A stretch of 64,000 bases of DNA. Origin: Parabacteroides chinchillae. Lineage in GTDB: Bacteria; Bacteroidota; Bacteroidia; Bacteroidales; Tannerellaceae. The notes under the pieces are model-generated. The model searched no databases. It worked only from the letters and a program-made list of their open reading frames with translations, and had not been told where the DNA came from. Location: assembly GCF_900108035.1 (NCBI RefSeq), contig NZ_FNVS01000015.1, positions 38,785-102,784 of the forward strand. The letters run 5' to 3'. The first letter of the stretch is position 1. The number at the start of each line of letters is the position of its first letter. The position numbers were made by a program, and so were the translations under genes. Shown in pieces: positions 18,138 to 27,828 of this stretch.

Positions 18138-18734
18138 TTAGCGGTTATGCTTAATAAGGTTCATAAATTCCTCACGGGTTTTAGCTTGTTGAAAAAAACC
18201 GGTAAAGTCGGAAGTCGTAGTCAAAGAGTTCTGTTTTTCTACACCACGCATCTGCATACACATGTGCTGTGCTTCAATAACAACCATTACCCCTAAAGGA
18301 TCGAGTGTTTTCTGAATACAGTCTTTAATCTGCATCGTAAGGCGTTCCTGTATTTGTAGACGACGGGCAAAAATATCTACTACACGAGGTATCTTACTCA
18401 GGCCTGTAATATACTTTTTAGGAATATAAGCAATATGTGCTTTTCCAAAAAACGGAAGCATGTGATGTTCACAAAGAGAAAAGAAATCAATATCCTTAAC
18501 GATAACCATTTGTTTATAGTCCTCTTCCTGAAACATTGCCGAACGAAGTACAGCTTCGGGATCCTCACTATAACCTTTAGTTAAAAACTGCATTGCTTTT
18601 GCTACGCGGAAAGGAGTTTTCAACAAGCCCTCACGCTTAGGGTCTTCTCCCAATAAACTAAGGATTGCGTTATAATGAACAGCTAATTCTCCCTGGACAC
18701 GGGATTTTTCTTCTTCACTCTGTTTTAAAACCAT
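18138..18734 (-). CDS. folE: GTP cyclohydrolase I
   Basis: Catalyses GTP to 7,8-dihydroneopterin triphosphate, the first step of folate and pterin synthesis; a cytoplasmic homodecamer in known members. The length of 198 residues matches the family. Zinc ligands are visible in [16 protein letters not shown] and in [12 protein letters not shown]. Other family blocks are [16 protein letters not shown] and the N-terminal [17 protein letters not shown]. It is the last gene of a five-gene minus-strand set and starts 22 bases after the SPOR-domain gene. A hairpin terminator follows. Confidence 0.97.
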   Translation of the reverse strand: MVLKQSEEEKSRVQGELAVHYNAILSLLGEDPKREGLLKTPFRVAKAMQFLTKGYSEDPEAVLRSAMFQEEDYKQMVIVKDIDFFSLCEHHMLPFFGKAHIAYIPKKYITGLSKIPRVVDIFARRLQIQERLTMQIKDCIQKTLDPLGVMVVIEAQHMCMQMRGVEKQNSLTTTSDFTGFFQQAKTREEFMNLIKHNR

Positions 18735-18756
18735 CTCTTTTGTGTTATGCTTCGTA

Positions 18757-19257
18757 TTAGTTCAACGGAATCTTAATTTCTTCTTTTACTATATACATCT
18801 CTTTTCCATATGAAGGAAATGCATCCATTAAAAGGCGCATCATGTGATAAGCTTCTTCATGTGAACGAAAATCCCCGACACGCAATTTCCAGAAAGGAGC
18901 ATTATAAGTAACATAAGTAGGTACATCCGGAAACATTTCCTTAATTTCTTTCTCTTTACGGAATGCTTCATCTTTAGACTTTCTCTGGTTGTTACCGGAA
19001 AATACTTGTGTACGGAAACCTTGTATCTTCAGATAAGTTTCATTGTCTGTCTTCTCCACATTTGCTCCATGCATACGTGCACCAATCATGTTACGGATAG
19101 CGGAGGACTGATTTACTATTACCTGCCCTTTCCCATATCCGGATAATTGCAAATCATCGAATATAGTTGTAACAGGCCCGTCTAATGTCTGAGCAGAGAT
19201 GCTTACTACACAAAACAGAAAAAATAAAAACGATATAATACAAGGAAATTTCTTCAT
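18757..19257 (-). CDS. Secreted SPOR-domain protein
   Basis: Exported protein of 166 residues. The signal peptide (MKKFPC... ending near SISAQT) is followed by a short linker and a C-terminal SPOR domain of about 75 residues that begins at [12 protein letters not shown] and contains [20 protein letters not shown] domains bind glycan strands of peptidoglycan that lack stem peptides, often at the division site. The ATG at 19257 is chosen because an upstream in-frame ATG would put ten polar residues before the signal peptide. It lies between tpiA and folE in an arrangement that I recall as common in Bacteroidales. Confidence 0.85.
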   Translation of the reverse strand: MKKFPCIISFLFFLFCVVSISAQTLDGPVTTIFDDLQLSGYGKGQVIVNQSSAIRNMIGARMHGANVEKTDNETYLKIQGFRTQVFSGNNQRKSKDEAFRKEKEIKEMFPDVPTYVTYNAPFWKLRVGDFRSHEEAYHMMRLLMDAFPSYGKEMYIVKEEIKIPLN

Positions 19258-19315
19258 CTGGACAAATGATATAGGGGCAACCTTCACCAGGCTGCCCTTA
19301 TTTTATTTTGCTTAA

Positions 19316-20071
19316 TTAAAATGCTTCGATAATAGGCATGAATTTATCAACAGCCAAAGAAGCGCCACCAATCAAACCGCCATCTACATTCGGTTTAGAG
19401 AACAATTCTTTTGCATTGCCTGCATTGCAACTACCACCATAAAGGATAGTGCAGTTGTCTGCAACTTCTTTACCATATTTAGCAGCCAACGTTGCACGGA
19501 TATGAGCATGAATTTCTTCTGCCTGGTCAGACGTTGCAGTCTTACCTGTGCCAATAGCCCAAACCGGTTCGTAAGCCAAAACAATCTTGCCGAAGTCTTC
19601 AGCAGACAGATCAAACAAAGAACCTTTAATCTGAGCGTCTACCACTTCAAAATGTTTACCAGCTTCTCTTTCTTCCAATACTTCACCGATACAAAAAATA
19701 GGAGTCAAGCCATTAGCCAAAGCCAGATTTACTTTTGTCTTCAGGATTTCCGGAGTTTCGTGATAATAAGCACGTCTTTCAGAGTGGCCTAAAATAACAT
19801 ATTTTGCACCTGTAGAAGCCACCATAGCAGCAGAAACTTCGCCGGTATAAGCACCCGCAGCTTGGTCTGCGCAGTTTTCAGCAGCAACACCAATCTTATT
19901 TGTATCAATAACAGCTGCAACACTTGCCAAGTGAGTAAACGGAGTTCCGATAATTACATCGCAATTCGGAGTTTTGCCCTTCAATGCTTCGTTCAAACCT
20001 TTAGCCAATGCCAAACCTTCAGGAAGAGTAGTATTCATCTTCCAGTTTCCTGCAACAATATTCTTTCTCAT
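19316..20071 (-). CDS. tpiA: Triosephosphate isomerase
   Basis: Glycolytic and gluconeogenic enzyme interconverting dihydroxyacetone phosphate and glyceraldehyde 3-phosphate, cytoplasmic dimer. The 251 residues are full length. Substrate Lys is seen in GNWKMN, the catalytic His in VILGHSERR, and the catalytic Glu in [12 protein letters not shown]. The phosphate-binding loop is GLIGGASL near the C-terminus. It sits 32 bases after the DoxX-like gene and 58 bases before the SPOR gene in the same operon. Confidence 0.98.
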   Translation of the reverse strand: MRKNIVAGNWKMNTTLPEGLALAKGLNEALKGKTPNCDVIIGTPFTHLASVAAVIDTNKIGVAAENCADQAAGAYTGEVSAAMVASTGAKYVILGHSERRAYYHETPEILKTKVNLALANGLTPIFCIGEVLEEREAGKHFEVVDAQIKGSLFDLSAEDFGKIVLAYEPVWAIGTGKTATSDQAEEIHAHIRATLAAKYGKEVADNCTILYGGSCNAGNAKELFSKPNVDGGLIGGASLAVDKFMPIIEAF

Positions 20072-20103
20072 AATTCTTATTATTTAATATATAATACAAT
20101 AAC

Positions 20104-21396
20104 TTATTTCTTTTCTGCCTCGTTTTTACCAGTTTTTTTCTTTCGGCGATTTCTCCCGAAATCATACATCCAAACGAGCAACAAAGGTACGGTAAAAGTT
20201 AATAGGTTGGTTAATAACAGACCATCTTCTTTAGCCACAGGCTCTTTTCCCAGCAGATAACCATCTATTACTTTTTTCAGATCTTCTTCTTGCGGAATAT
20301 CGTTATAATGCCATTTTGCCAATACTGTACCTCCCTTTAGAAGCACTAAACCAGGATTAGAACGGATAATTGTTTTCAGCAATACTTCATCTGCCATGAG
20401 GAAGGGATATTCAGCTCCAGTATTATCACTCCATTCAGCTATAGCTGCCGGTGCAGAACCTGTCACACAGTAAAACGGAATATTGTTTTCCAAAGCATAA
20501 TCGTAAAGATTATTTATTTCATCAATCCGTTCATCGCTCGCATGTTCCAGTTTAGGAGCTACCAACAGCAGCACTCCATCCTGATTATCCAATATTAGGT
20601 CTGTAACATCTTCGTCTTTGTCATTATAAATATTGAACGCTGCAACCGGAGGTATATATCCTTGCTTTATCAATTCTGTTTTTGAATCGACAAAAGTCCA
20701 GGTACTGTCATCTGCAGGAACATCATTTAATGAAAATTCCTGTTTTACACCATCTTTCTCATAAATGAATGAATAGCGATATTCGTCCTCCGGCGCACCT
20801 TCCGGTATAGACATCAAAGCCGGAATATTCGCTCCTACCTTATATGGACGAAAGTCCAAGATCGGAAGATGATTATAGTTATAATAGGCAAAACATACAT
20901 TAAAAGCATAAGCAAACAAAGCTATAAACCAATATACTTTGTATGTATAACATTGCAATAATTTCTGATTATAAATAAATACAATTATCGCAGCAGCCAG
21001 AAGAAGAATATTTTTATAAAATGTCTGCCAGTTAGTTATAACCAACGCATCACCAAAACATCCGCAATCGGAAACCGGATCATAAAGTGCCAAATACAAC
21101 GTCAACGGCGTCATAAACAGCATAAATACAAGCGTAAGGAAAGATGCATATCTGCGATATACCCCCAACAAAACACATACTCCCAAAGTAAACTCTGCAG
21201 CAGACAGATTAAAGGAGATTAATACGGAAAAAGATTGTAACTTGTCAAGCCCGAAAGAAGCAAGATATTCACCAATCTTGATAGCTCCTCCCATCGGGTC
21301 TACTGCCTTTACTGTTCCGGAAAAAATAAATACAAGTCCTATCAGTAAACGACAGCTCTCTGCAATGATTTTCAGTACTGTCTCTTTTCCTTTCAT
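20104..21396 (-). CDS. DoxX/MauE-like membrane protein with C-terminal thioredoxin-like region (BT_3928-type)
   Basis: Inner-membrane protein of 430 residues. The first 150 residues form about four helices of the DoxX/MauE type (LLIGLVFIFSGTVKAVDPMGG near the start, SDCGCFGDAL as a conserved cysteine motif). Next is an extracytoplasmic region of about 220 residues resembling a thioredoxin-like fold without an obvious CxxC. A final helix (TVPLLLVWMYDF) and a basic tail complete it. A role in redox or cofactor handling at the membrane is likely from the fold but is not proven. It starts 2 bases after the DUF1599 gene stop. Confidence 0.8.
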   Translation of the reverse strand: MKGKETVLKIIAESCRLLIGLVFIFSGTVKAVDPMGGAIKIGEYLASFGLDKLQSFSVLISFNLSAAEFTLGVCVLLGVYRRYASFLTLVFMLFMTPLTLYLALYDPVSDCGCFGDALVITNWQTFYKNILLLAAAIIVFIYNQKLLQCYTYKVYWFIALFAYAFNVCFAYYNYNHLPILDFRPYKVGANIPALMSIPEGAPEDEYRYSFIYEKDGVKQEFSLNDVPADDSTWTFVDSKTELIKQGYIPPVAAFNIYNDKDEDVTDLILDNQDGVLLLVAPKLEHASDERIDEINNLYDYALENNIPFYCVTGSAPAAIAEWSDNTGAEYPFLMADEVLLKTIIRSNPGLVLLKGGTVLAKWHYNDIPQEEDLKKVIDGYLLGKEPVAKEDGLLLTNLLTFTVPLLLVWMYDFGRNRRKKKTGKNEAEKK

Positions 21397-21398
21397 TG

Positions 21399-21944
21399 TT
21401 ATTCCTCGCCGAATTCCAATTTAATCAAGCCAAACAAAGCATAATTCACCATATCCATATAATTGGCATCTACACCTTCAGACACTAATGTCTTGCCATC
21501 ATGACTCTCTATCTGCTTTGTTCTGTAAATCTTCATAAGAATCAAATCTGTATAGGAACTGATACGCATACTACGCCATGCTTCATCATAATCATGATTT
21601 TTGGCATACATTAATTCTTTGGTTGCTGTGATGTATTTATCATATAACGCCAATGCCTCATCATTAGTTATATCCGTCGTATCAGAAAACCCCAGCCCCA
21701 ACTGGATTAATCCAATTACACCGTAATTGACGATAGCTATAAACTCAGGACGAATACCTTCGTCAATCATGCTCACCCCTTTGGTTTCAAGACTTCGAAT
21801 ACGGTTTGCTTTAATAAATATCTGATCGGTAACCGACTGAGGGCGCATAATACGCCATGACGGACCATAGTCTTTCAACTTTTTCTCAAATAATTCCCGA
21901 CATAGGAATATAACTTTATCGAACTGTTCCTTCGTTTCTGGCAT
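21399..21944 (-). CDS. DUF1599 protein with internal duplication
   Basis: Cytoplasmic protein of 181 residues in the Bacteroidetes-conserved DUF1599 family. It is built of two similar halves: KKLKDYGPSWRIMR in the first and AKNHDYDEAWRSMR in the second, each followed by a D-x-I-x-x-K-x-x-R segment and a VNYGVIGLI or VNYALFGLI helix. The function is not known. It is the first gene of the operon leading to folE, with a good -7 promoter element just upstream. Confidence 0.85.
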   Translation of the reverse strand: MPETKEQFDKVIFLCRELFEKKLKDYGPSWRIMRPQSVTDQIFIKANRIRSLETKGVSMIDEGIRPEFIAIVNYGVIGLIQLGLGFSDTTDITNDEALALYDKYITATKELMYAKNHDYDEAWRSMRISSYTDLILMKIYRTKQIESHDGKTLVSEGVDANYMDMVNYALFGLIKLEFGEE

Positions 21945-21964
21945 AACCTATATAAATTATACGA

Positions 21965-21972
21965 CAAAGATA
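21965..21972 (-). promoter_or_regulatory. Promoter -7 element of the DUF1599-tpiA-folE operon
   Basis: TATCTTTG on the minus strand matches TAnnTTTG exactly and lies about 21 bases before the ATG. A GTTG 22 bases further upstream is a poor -33 match and falls in the loop of the neighbouring terminator. Confidence 0.45.
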
Positions 21973-21977
21973 GGGAT

Positions 21978-22011
21978 AAAAAAGGCACGGGAATCAACTC
22001 GTGCCTTTTTT
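21978..22011 (-). terminator. Terminator of the M23 peptidase gene
   Basis: A perfect 12-bp stem (21978-21989 with 22000-22011) with A-run and T-run flanks, so it can act in both directions. It lies 25 bases after the M23 peptidase stop. Confidence 0.85.
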
Positions 22012-22036
22012 CATTATAAACCTGTTTAAATTTCTA

Positions 22037-23272
22037 TTATGAACAACGGATAGAACGTCCCAGTCTCAAAACAGTAGTTTTAGAAATGCCATTCAACTGG
22101 CATAATTTGGAAACCGTTGTTCCGTATTTAGTTGCAATTGCACCCAATGTATCTCCCGATTTAATACGATGATAAACCGGAGTCTGCCCCGGTTTACTAT
22201 TTGAAGTATTATCCTGAAGTGAGGCTACAGCAGCTGTAGTTGCCTCGACCTTTGTCTTTGATGCCTTTTGCACAGACGAGGCTCCCTGTTTGGAGCGAGT
22301 CTTTGACACACTTCTCTGGCCGTTTGCACTACAACGAATTGACTGACCTAAACGAAGTATCGATGTGCTTTTCAACCCATTCAAACGGCAAAGTTCATTA
22401 ACTGTTGTTCCGTATAAACGGGCTATTTTACCCAATGTATCACCCGATTTCACGCGGTGATAGACCAATTGATTATCGGATGAAGTATAAATATTACTCT
22501 TACGTCCGTTTATTTTCACATTATGAAATACATAAGTATCCTGGTGAGGAACTCCATTTTCGAAATCTATAATTTCTGAAGGATTTATTGCCTGTCCCAG
22601 GAAACGGGTTTCAAAGTGAAGATGAGAGCCTGTAGAACGTCCGGTATTACCTCCTAAAGCAATCGGATCTCCCGCACGTACTATATTGTTTATTTTAACT
22701 AATATCTTAGAAAGATGACCATAAATTGTCTCCAAACCATTCGGATGACGAATTACCACGTAATTGCCATATCCACGGCGTTCAAAATTACAAATACGGA
22801 TTTTACCATCAAAAGCTGCGCGAATCGTATCTCCAATCTGCACCTTCAAATCAATTCCTTTATGCATACGCCGACGACGCGGGCCATATTTAGAGGTGAT
22901 ACGAGTCATCGAATCAATCGGCATTGTAAAAGAAGCACAATTTATCGCACATGAATCAGGAAATTCCACTTTGCCTTCACGAAAAGGGTTTACCCAACGG
23001 GTATCCCAGTTAGAGCCATATAATTCGTCTGCAGGAAATAACAATTCTTCCTCTTCTAATTCGGCTTGCTCTTCTAATTCGGCCAATGCTTTAAGAGTAA
23101 TATCTTTTTTAAAGCCGACACGGTCTGCCATTAGTTCGGAAACACGTTCATCCATTAATTTAGTATGTGAAGTTATCTTCGGGGATGTTCCTTTTTTATC
23201 TCTATTCTGGGCACTCCCTGCCGACACAAATACAACGGAACAACATATTATAAGTAATGCTTTTATACTCAT
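22037..23272 (-). CDS. Secreted M23 metallopeptidase with two C-terminal LysM domains
   Basis: Probable peptidoglycan endopeptidase or amidase activator in the periplasm, 411 residues. The signal peptide ends near VSAGSAQ. An M23/LytM domain lies at about 125-245, with zinc ligands in MHKGIDLK and GSHLHFE. Two LysM repeats follow, starting YHRVKSGDTLGKIA and YHRIKSGDTLGAIA, joined by a Ser/Thr/Lys-rich linker. Each LysM ends in nearly identical RLGxSIRCS. The motif set suggests an active enzyme. It is a single-gene transcript, followed by a strong terminator. Confidence 0.92.
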   Translation of the reverse strand: MSIKALLIICCSVVFVSAGSAQNRDKKGTSPKITSHTKLMDERVSELMADRVGFKKDITLKALAELEEQAELEEEELLFPADELYGSNWDTRWVNPFREGKVEFPDSCAINCASFTMPIDSMTRITSKYGPRRRRMHKGIDLKVQIGDTIRAAFDGKIRICNFERRGYGNYVVIRHPNGLETIYGHLSKILVKINNIVRAGDPIALGGNTGRSTGSHLHFETRFLGQAINPSEIIDFENGVPHQDTYVFHNVKINGRKSNIYTSSDNQLVYHRVKSGDTLGKIARLYGTTVNELCRLNGLKSTSILRLGQSIRCSANGQRSVSKTRSKQGASSVQKASKTKVEATTAAVASLQDNTSNSKPGQTPVYHRIKSGDTLGAIATKYGTTVSKLCQLNGISKTTVLRLGRSIRCS

Positions 23273-23478
23273 TTTATTAATTTATTCTTCTTAGATCATG
23301 AAAAACAAAGACTTTCAGCCCATCAGCCCAAAAGTCAGTTTGCCAAAGTTCGTGAAATTAAGTAAACCCTCAAAAAGAATTATAGAAAAATTTCCACAAT
23401 GAGAATAAACAAAAATAAATCAAACACAAAAACCATTTGATATACAAGTGATTATATCACAATATGTTTTACAACATA

Positions 23479-25575
23479 TTAACTTATCATTCCCCAGTTC
23501 ACCTTTCTGGAAAATAACGTTTTTAACCGTTCGTTCAATATCCTATGAGTATCGGACAGCAACTCCGGGTCTTCGTTCAAAATATCTTGTGCCACTTCAC
23601 GTGCAAACTGAAGAATTTGACCATCGGCAGCCAAATCGGCAATTTTAAGATAAATGCCTTCTCCGCTCTGGCGGGTTCCTTCCAAATCACCATGTCCGCG
23701 AAGTCGCAAATCGGCTTCGGCTATTTCAAATCCATTATTACTATTTACCATAATCTCCAGACGTTTGCGGGTCTCATTACTCAACTTATAAGAAGAGACT
23801 AAAATACAATACGACTGGTCTGCTCCACGTCCTACCCGTCCACGCAACTGATGCAGTTGGGACAGGCCAAAGCGTTCAGCGCTTTCTATTACCATAACCG
23901 AAGCATTCGGTACATTTACTCCTACTTCAATAACTGTTGTTGCCATCAGGATATGGGCTTCGCCGGATATAAATTTCTGCATTTCACGTTCTTTATCCGC
24001 AGCCTTCATACGTCCGTGCACCATACAAACTTTATACTCGGGAAACATCTCCTTAAACAGTTTAAAACCGTCTTCCAGATTTTTATAATCCAGCTTTTCA
24101 TTTCCTTCGATTAACGGATATACTACATAAACCTGGCGTCCCAAATTGATTTCTTTCCGTAAGAAGTCATACAATTGAGCCTTCTTATTATCGTAACGGT
24201 GAACTGTCTGTATCGGTTTTCGTCCCGGAGGCAGTTCATCTATTACCGACACATCCAAATCGCCATACAACGTCATGGCCAACGTACGCGGAATAGGCGT
24301 AGCTGTCATAACCAAGACATGCGGCACTATTGCATTCTTTGTCCATAAACGTGAACGCTGTTCCACTCCGAAACGATGTTGTTCATCTATAATAGCCAGT
24401 CCTAAAGAAGAAAAAACAACAGTTTCTTCTATCAACGCATGAGTACCAACAACTATCTGGATTTCACCATTAGCAATGGCAGGCAATATCTTATTTCTTT
24501 CTCTTTTCGGAGTAGAACCGGTTAGCAAAGCAACCTTAATATCCATATCTTTCAGAAACCCCATCACCGTTGCATAATGCTGTGTCGCAAGAATTTCGGT
24601 AGGAGCCATCATACATGCCTGGCAATGATTGTCTACAGCCAGCAACATAGCAAGCAAACCAACCAATGTTTTTCCACTACCCACATCACCTTGGAGCAAA
24701 CGATTCATCTGCCGTCCGCTCCCCATATCCGAACGGATTTCACGCACCACACGTTTCTGAGCCCCTGTCAACTCAAAAGGGAGATACTCTTTGTAAAAGG
24801 TATTGAAGAAGTGCCCTACCGTAGGAAAAATAATTCCTTTAAGTTTAAGTTTTCTCACGTTTGCCGTACGAAGGATATTCAATTGAATAAAAAACAGTTC
24901 GTCGAACTTCAAACGTAACTGTGCATTTTTGAGTTTCTCCGCCGATTCGGGAAAGTGAATATTACGCATTGCTTCGGTAAGTGAAACCATACGGATACGC
25001 TGTAACACATCGGGCGAAAGCGTTTCCGGAACTTCCCAATTCAGCCAGCTTAATAAAGTATACTGCAAGTTTTGTATCGACCGAGAATTCAGAAAAGATT
25101 TCTTCATCTTTTCCGTTGTATTATAAAAAGGCGTCAAACCGCCTGAAACCTGATCTGCCTGATCTACCGGGTCAATATCGGGATGCGGGATGCTATAAAT
25201 ATGCCCAAATTCGGCAGGCCTGCCAAACACGATATAATCCAATCCCGGCTTGATTTTATCGGTCACATAATTCAACCCTTTAAACCAGACAAGATCAATC
25301 GTACCTGTACCATCCGTAAACTTACCCACCAAACGTTTACTTCGTCCCTCTCCAAAAGTATCAAAATAAAGGATGCGCCCTTTTAGTTGAATGTAAGGCA
25401 TATTCCCATTGATCTCGGCTATTTTGTAAAAGCGGCTGCGGTCTATGTATTTGTAAGGAAAATAAAACAACAAGTCTTCATAAGAAGAAATATCAGCTTC
25501 CTTCTGCAAAATTTCCGCCTTTTTAGGTCCTACACCCTGCAGATACGTTATAGACCGTTTATCAAGATCAAGCAT
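23479..25575 (-). CDS. recG: ATP-dependent DNA helicase RecG
   Basis: Branch-migrating helicase that remodels stalled forks and recombination intermediates, 698 residues. The N-terminal wedge/OB region includes YLQGVGPKKAE. The helicase motifs are complete: Walker A LLQGDVGSGKT, DExH-type AIIDEQHRFGVEQR, TATPIPRTLAM (motif III) and GRVGRGADQSYC (motif VI). It is the last gene of the subtilase-xseA-xseB-ispD-recG operon, 6 bases after ispD. The ATG at 25575 gives a normal N-terminus. Confidence 0.97.
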   Translation of the reverse strand: MLDLDKRSITYLQGVGPKKAEILQKEADISSYEDLLFYFPYKYIDRSRFYKIAEINGNMPYIQLKGRILYFDTFGEGRSKRLVGKFTDGTGTIDLVWFKGLNYVTDKIKPGLDYIVFGRPAEFGHIYSIPHPDIDPVDQADQVSGGLTPFYNTTEKMKKSFLNSRSIQNLQYTLLSWLNWEVPETLSPDVLQRIRMVSLTEAMRNIHFPESAEKLKNAQLRLKFDELFFIQLNILRTANVRKLKLKGIIFPTVGHFFNTFYKEYLPFELTGAQKRVVREIRSDMGSGRQMNRLLQGDVGSGKTLVGLLAMLLAVDNHCQACMMAPTEILATQHYATVMGFLKDMDIKVALLTGSTPKRERNKILPAIANGEIQIVVGTHALIEETVVFSSLGLAIIDEQHRFGVEQRSRLWTKNAIVPHVLVMTATPIPRTLAMTLYGDLDVSVIDELPPGRKPIQTVHRYDNKKAQLYDFLRKEINLGRQVYVVYPLIEGNEKLDYKNLEDGFKLFKEMFPEYKVCMVHGRMKAADKEREMQKFISGEAHILMATTVIEVGVNVPNASVMVIESAERFGLSQLHQLRGRVGRGADQSYCILVSSYKLSNETRKRLEIMVNSNNGFEIAEADLRLRGHGDLEGTRQSGEGIYLKIADLAADGQILQFAREVAQDILNEDPELLSDTHRILNERLKTLFSRKVNWGMIS

Positions 25576-25581
25576 TTCACT

Positions 25582-26289
25582 TTATAAATTACACCTGTCT
25601 GCAAAAATAGCATTTGCAACCAACAGATCAAAAGGTGTCGTTATCTTTATATTCTCACGGTTACCTTCCACTGTATGCACAACTTCCCCTATCGCTTCAA
25701 CAACCGAAGCATCATCTGTAAACAAAGGTGAATACGGCTGTTTATAAGCCTTCAATAATAAACAGGAAGAAAATACCTGAGGCGTTTGTACGGTAATATA
25801 TCGACTACGGTCTACCGGATGGCTGCCTTCGCCATCCAATTCACGTAAAGATTCAATCATCGGCATTACCGGGATAGCATTACCGCATTGTTGCGCTTTT
25901 TCAAAGCAAGCCGTTATCACTTCTTTGGAAACAAACGGACGTACTCCATCGTGCACACCAACGAAAACATTTTCGTTCCTCCCGAAAGAAACTCCAAACC
26001 GTTCCGAAAGAAATTCCAAACCGTTCCGAACGGAATGAAAACGAGTCTCTCCTCCGTTAACAACCTCATGGGGCACACCACATCCTATTTCTTTACACAA
26101 CATCTTCCAATAAGACTGATGTTCTTCCGGTAAAACCAATATAAGGCGGGCAGCCTCATCCCATCGGTGAAAAGTCTCCAACGTATGCATCAATACAGGT
26201 TTTCCGTTCATTGGTATGAATTGTTTGGGTAAATCGCCTCCCATACGAAGCCCTTTACCTCCGGCAACTATCAATACAGACTTCTTCAT
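25582..26289 (-). CDS. ispD: 2-C-methyl-D-erythritol 4-phosphate cytidylyltransferase
   Basis: Second dedicated enzyme of the MEP isoprenoid pathway, joining CTP and methylerythritol 4-phosphate. The 235 residues are normal. The nucleotide-binding start [28 protein letters not shown] and TVQTPQVF are the expected motifs. Its ATG overlaps the xseB stop as ATGA, showing translational coupling. The segment around residue 95-105 ([12 protein letters not shown]) is slightly extended compared with what I expect of the family but is in frame. Confidence 0.95.
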   Translation of the reverse strand: MKKSVLIVAGGKGLRMGGDLPKQFIPMNGKPVLMHTLETFHRWDEAARLILVLPEEHQSYWKMLCKEIGCGVPHEVVNGGETRFHSVRNGLEFLSERFGVSFGRNENVFVGVHDGVRPFVSKEVITACFEKAQQCGNAIPVMPMIESLRELDGEGSHPVDRSRYITVQTPQVFSSCLLLKAYKQPYSPLFTDDASVVEAIGEVVHTVEGNRENIKITTPFDLLVANAIFADRCNL

Positions 26290-26486
26290 ACATCCAATTC
26301 TTCCAGTATTTTTTTCACTTCCCCGTCTGCTTTATATAATTTTTCCTTACAAAGTTTGATCAGGCGGGTTGCCTCTTTCACCTTCTCCGAAAGAATGTCA
26401 ACATCCAAATCGCCATTTTCAATATCAGCTACAATCTCACGAAGTTTCTCTACTGCTTCGTTATATGTTTCTTTCTTCTCTGCCAT
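26286..26486 (-). CDS. xseB: Exodeoxyribonuclease VII small subunit
   Basis: Small helical subunit (66 residues) that assembles with XseA into the single-strand exonuclease ExoVII. It has the conserved pattern [21 protein letters not shown] followed by a long amphipathic helix. It begins 1 base after the xseA stop and ends in an ATGA overlap with ispD, the expected arrangement. Confidence 0.93.
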   Translation of the reverse strand: MAEKKETYNEAVEKLREIVADIENGDLDVDILSEKVKEATRLIKLCKEKLYKADGEVKKILEELDV

Positions 26487-26487
26487 A

Positions 26488-27828
26488 TCATTTTATTTTA
26501 TTTACCGTACTATATACACTACCATCGGCAAACCGGGTTATCAATTCATCACCAGGTTGCAAGTCTGCAGCGTGCTTTATAATTTTTCCGTTCTTCAAAG
26601 ATAAGCTATATCCACGTTTCAAAATATATTCCGGCGAAGCCATTTTTATAAATTGTTCTGTAAGCTGTATAAAACGTTCGCCTTCTTTCAATTTAAAAAC
26701 CGCCAAGTTTCCCAATCGTAGCCGGGCAGCATTCAGCAAAGAATTGCGTAGCTTTAAAAGAGAAGATGCTGCAGTTGGCAATTTGCTTCCTAATGCCTGC
26801 AATGTAGCCCGGTTTCGTTCGATCTTATTTACCACTATTGCCGGCAACCGGTTTCCTACCAATTGGAGATAGTTCTTTCGTTTTTGAAGAACATCAACAG
26901 CCGATGCACAAATATCTTGCTGCAAAGCATTTAATTCGTCTGCAGCTGCGTCCATTCGTCCAATAAGAAACTCAGCCACAGCCGTAGGTGTTTTCATTCG
27001 GGTATGAGCTACCATATCAACAATCGTATCATCCCGCTCATGGCCAATTCCTGTAATAACAGGCAACGGGAACTGGGCACAATTAGCAGCCAGCAAATAA
27101 GAATCGAAACTATTCAAATCCGATGTTGCACCACCACCCCGGATGATAACCACGACATCAAAACTATCTGCATAATGATAAATCTTATCCAATGCTGAAA
27201 TGACGGAAGCCTCCGTTTTTTCACCTTGCATCAAAGCCGGAAAAAGTTTTACATAAAAAGGATAGCCTGCTTTGTTCAAAGATAACTGATTCAGAAAATC
27301 TTCATATCCGGCGGCCGTAGCAGAGGTAACCACCGCAATTCGTTGTGGCAATGCAGGAAAAGGAAGTTCTTTATTTAATGTCAATACTCCTTCTTCCTGT
27401 AACTGACGAATTATCTCCATCCGCTTACGCACCATATCACCCAAAGTGTAAGCGGGATCAATATCTATAACAGTCAGGCTAAAACCATACAATTCATGAA
27501 ACTCAACAATAACTTTTACCAGTACCTTTATTCCGGAAGCAAACAACTGCCCGGTTTCCATTTCAAAATAAGGTTTCACCATACGGAACGTTTTCGCCCA
27601 TATCGTTCCTCTGGCACGAGCTACAATTTGTCCTGTTATTGTATTTTTTTCGATAAATTCCAAATAACAATGTCCGGAAGACATATTTGTACGCACATCA
27701 CTCATTTCGGCACGTACCCAATAAGTATCGGAAAAAGATTCATAGACCGTTTTCTTTACCCGGGTTGTTAATTCCAAGAGTGAAAACGCTTCTTTTTCAA
27801 TCTCTATGCTATTCTGTTCTTGCGACAT
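26488..27828 (-). CDS. xseA: Exodeoxyribonuclease VII large subunit
   Basis: Catalytic subunit of ExoVII, 446 residues. An N-terminal OB-fold binds single-stranded DNA. The catalytic block contains VVTSATAAGYEDFL, VVIIRGGGATSDLNSFD and TGIGHERDDTIVDMVAH. The ATG at 27828 is chosen over 27888 because the longer frame adds basic residues that belong to the end of the upstream subtilase gene. It overlaps that gene by 20 bases, and xseB follows after 1 base. Confidence 0.96.
   Translation of the reverse strand: MSQEQNSIEIEKEAFSLLELTTRVKKTVYESFSDTYWVRAEMSDVRTNMSSGHCYLEFIEKNTITGQIVARARGTIWAKTFRMVKPYFEMETGQLFASGIKVLVKVIVEFHELYGFSLTVIDIDPAYTLGDMVRKRMEIIRQLQEEGVLTLNKELPFPALPQRIAVVTSATAAGYEDFLNQLSLNKAGYPFYVKLFPALMQGEKTEASVISALDKIYHYADSFDVVVIIRGGGATSDLNSFDSYLLAANCAQFPLPVITGIGHERDDTIVDMVAHTRMKTPTAVAEFLIGRMDAAADELNALQQDICASAVDVLQKRKNYLQLVGNRLPAIVVNKIERNRATLQALGSKLPTAASSLLKLRNSLLNAARLRLGNLAVFKLKEGERFIQLTEQFIKMASPEYILKRGYSLSLKNGKIIKHAADLQPGDELITRFADGSVYSTVNKIK

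Noticed and set aside
22764..23294. 176-residue plus-strand frame over the M23 peptidase start
   Set aside because: Serine/arginine-rich antisense translation of a sound signal-peptide and M23 gene.
23273..23478. Possible small gene or terminator between recG and the M23 gene
   Set aside because: Only an AT-rich 8-bp palindrome overlapping the recG stop is present, with no T-tail or open frame of note.
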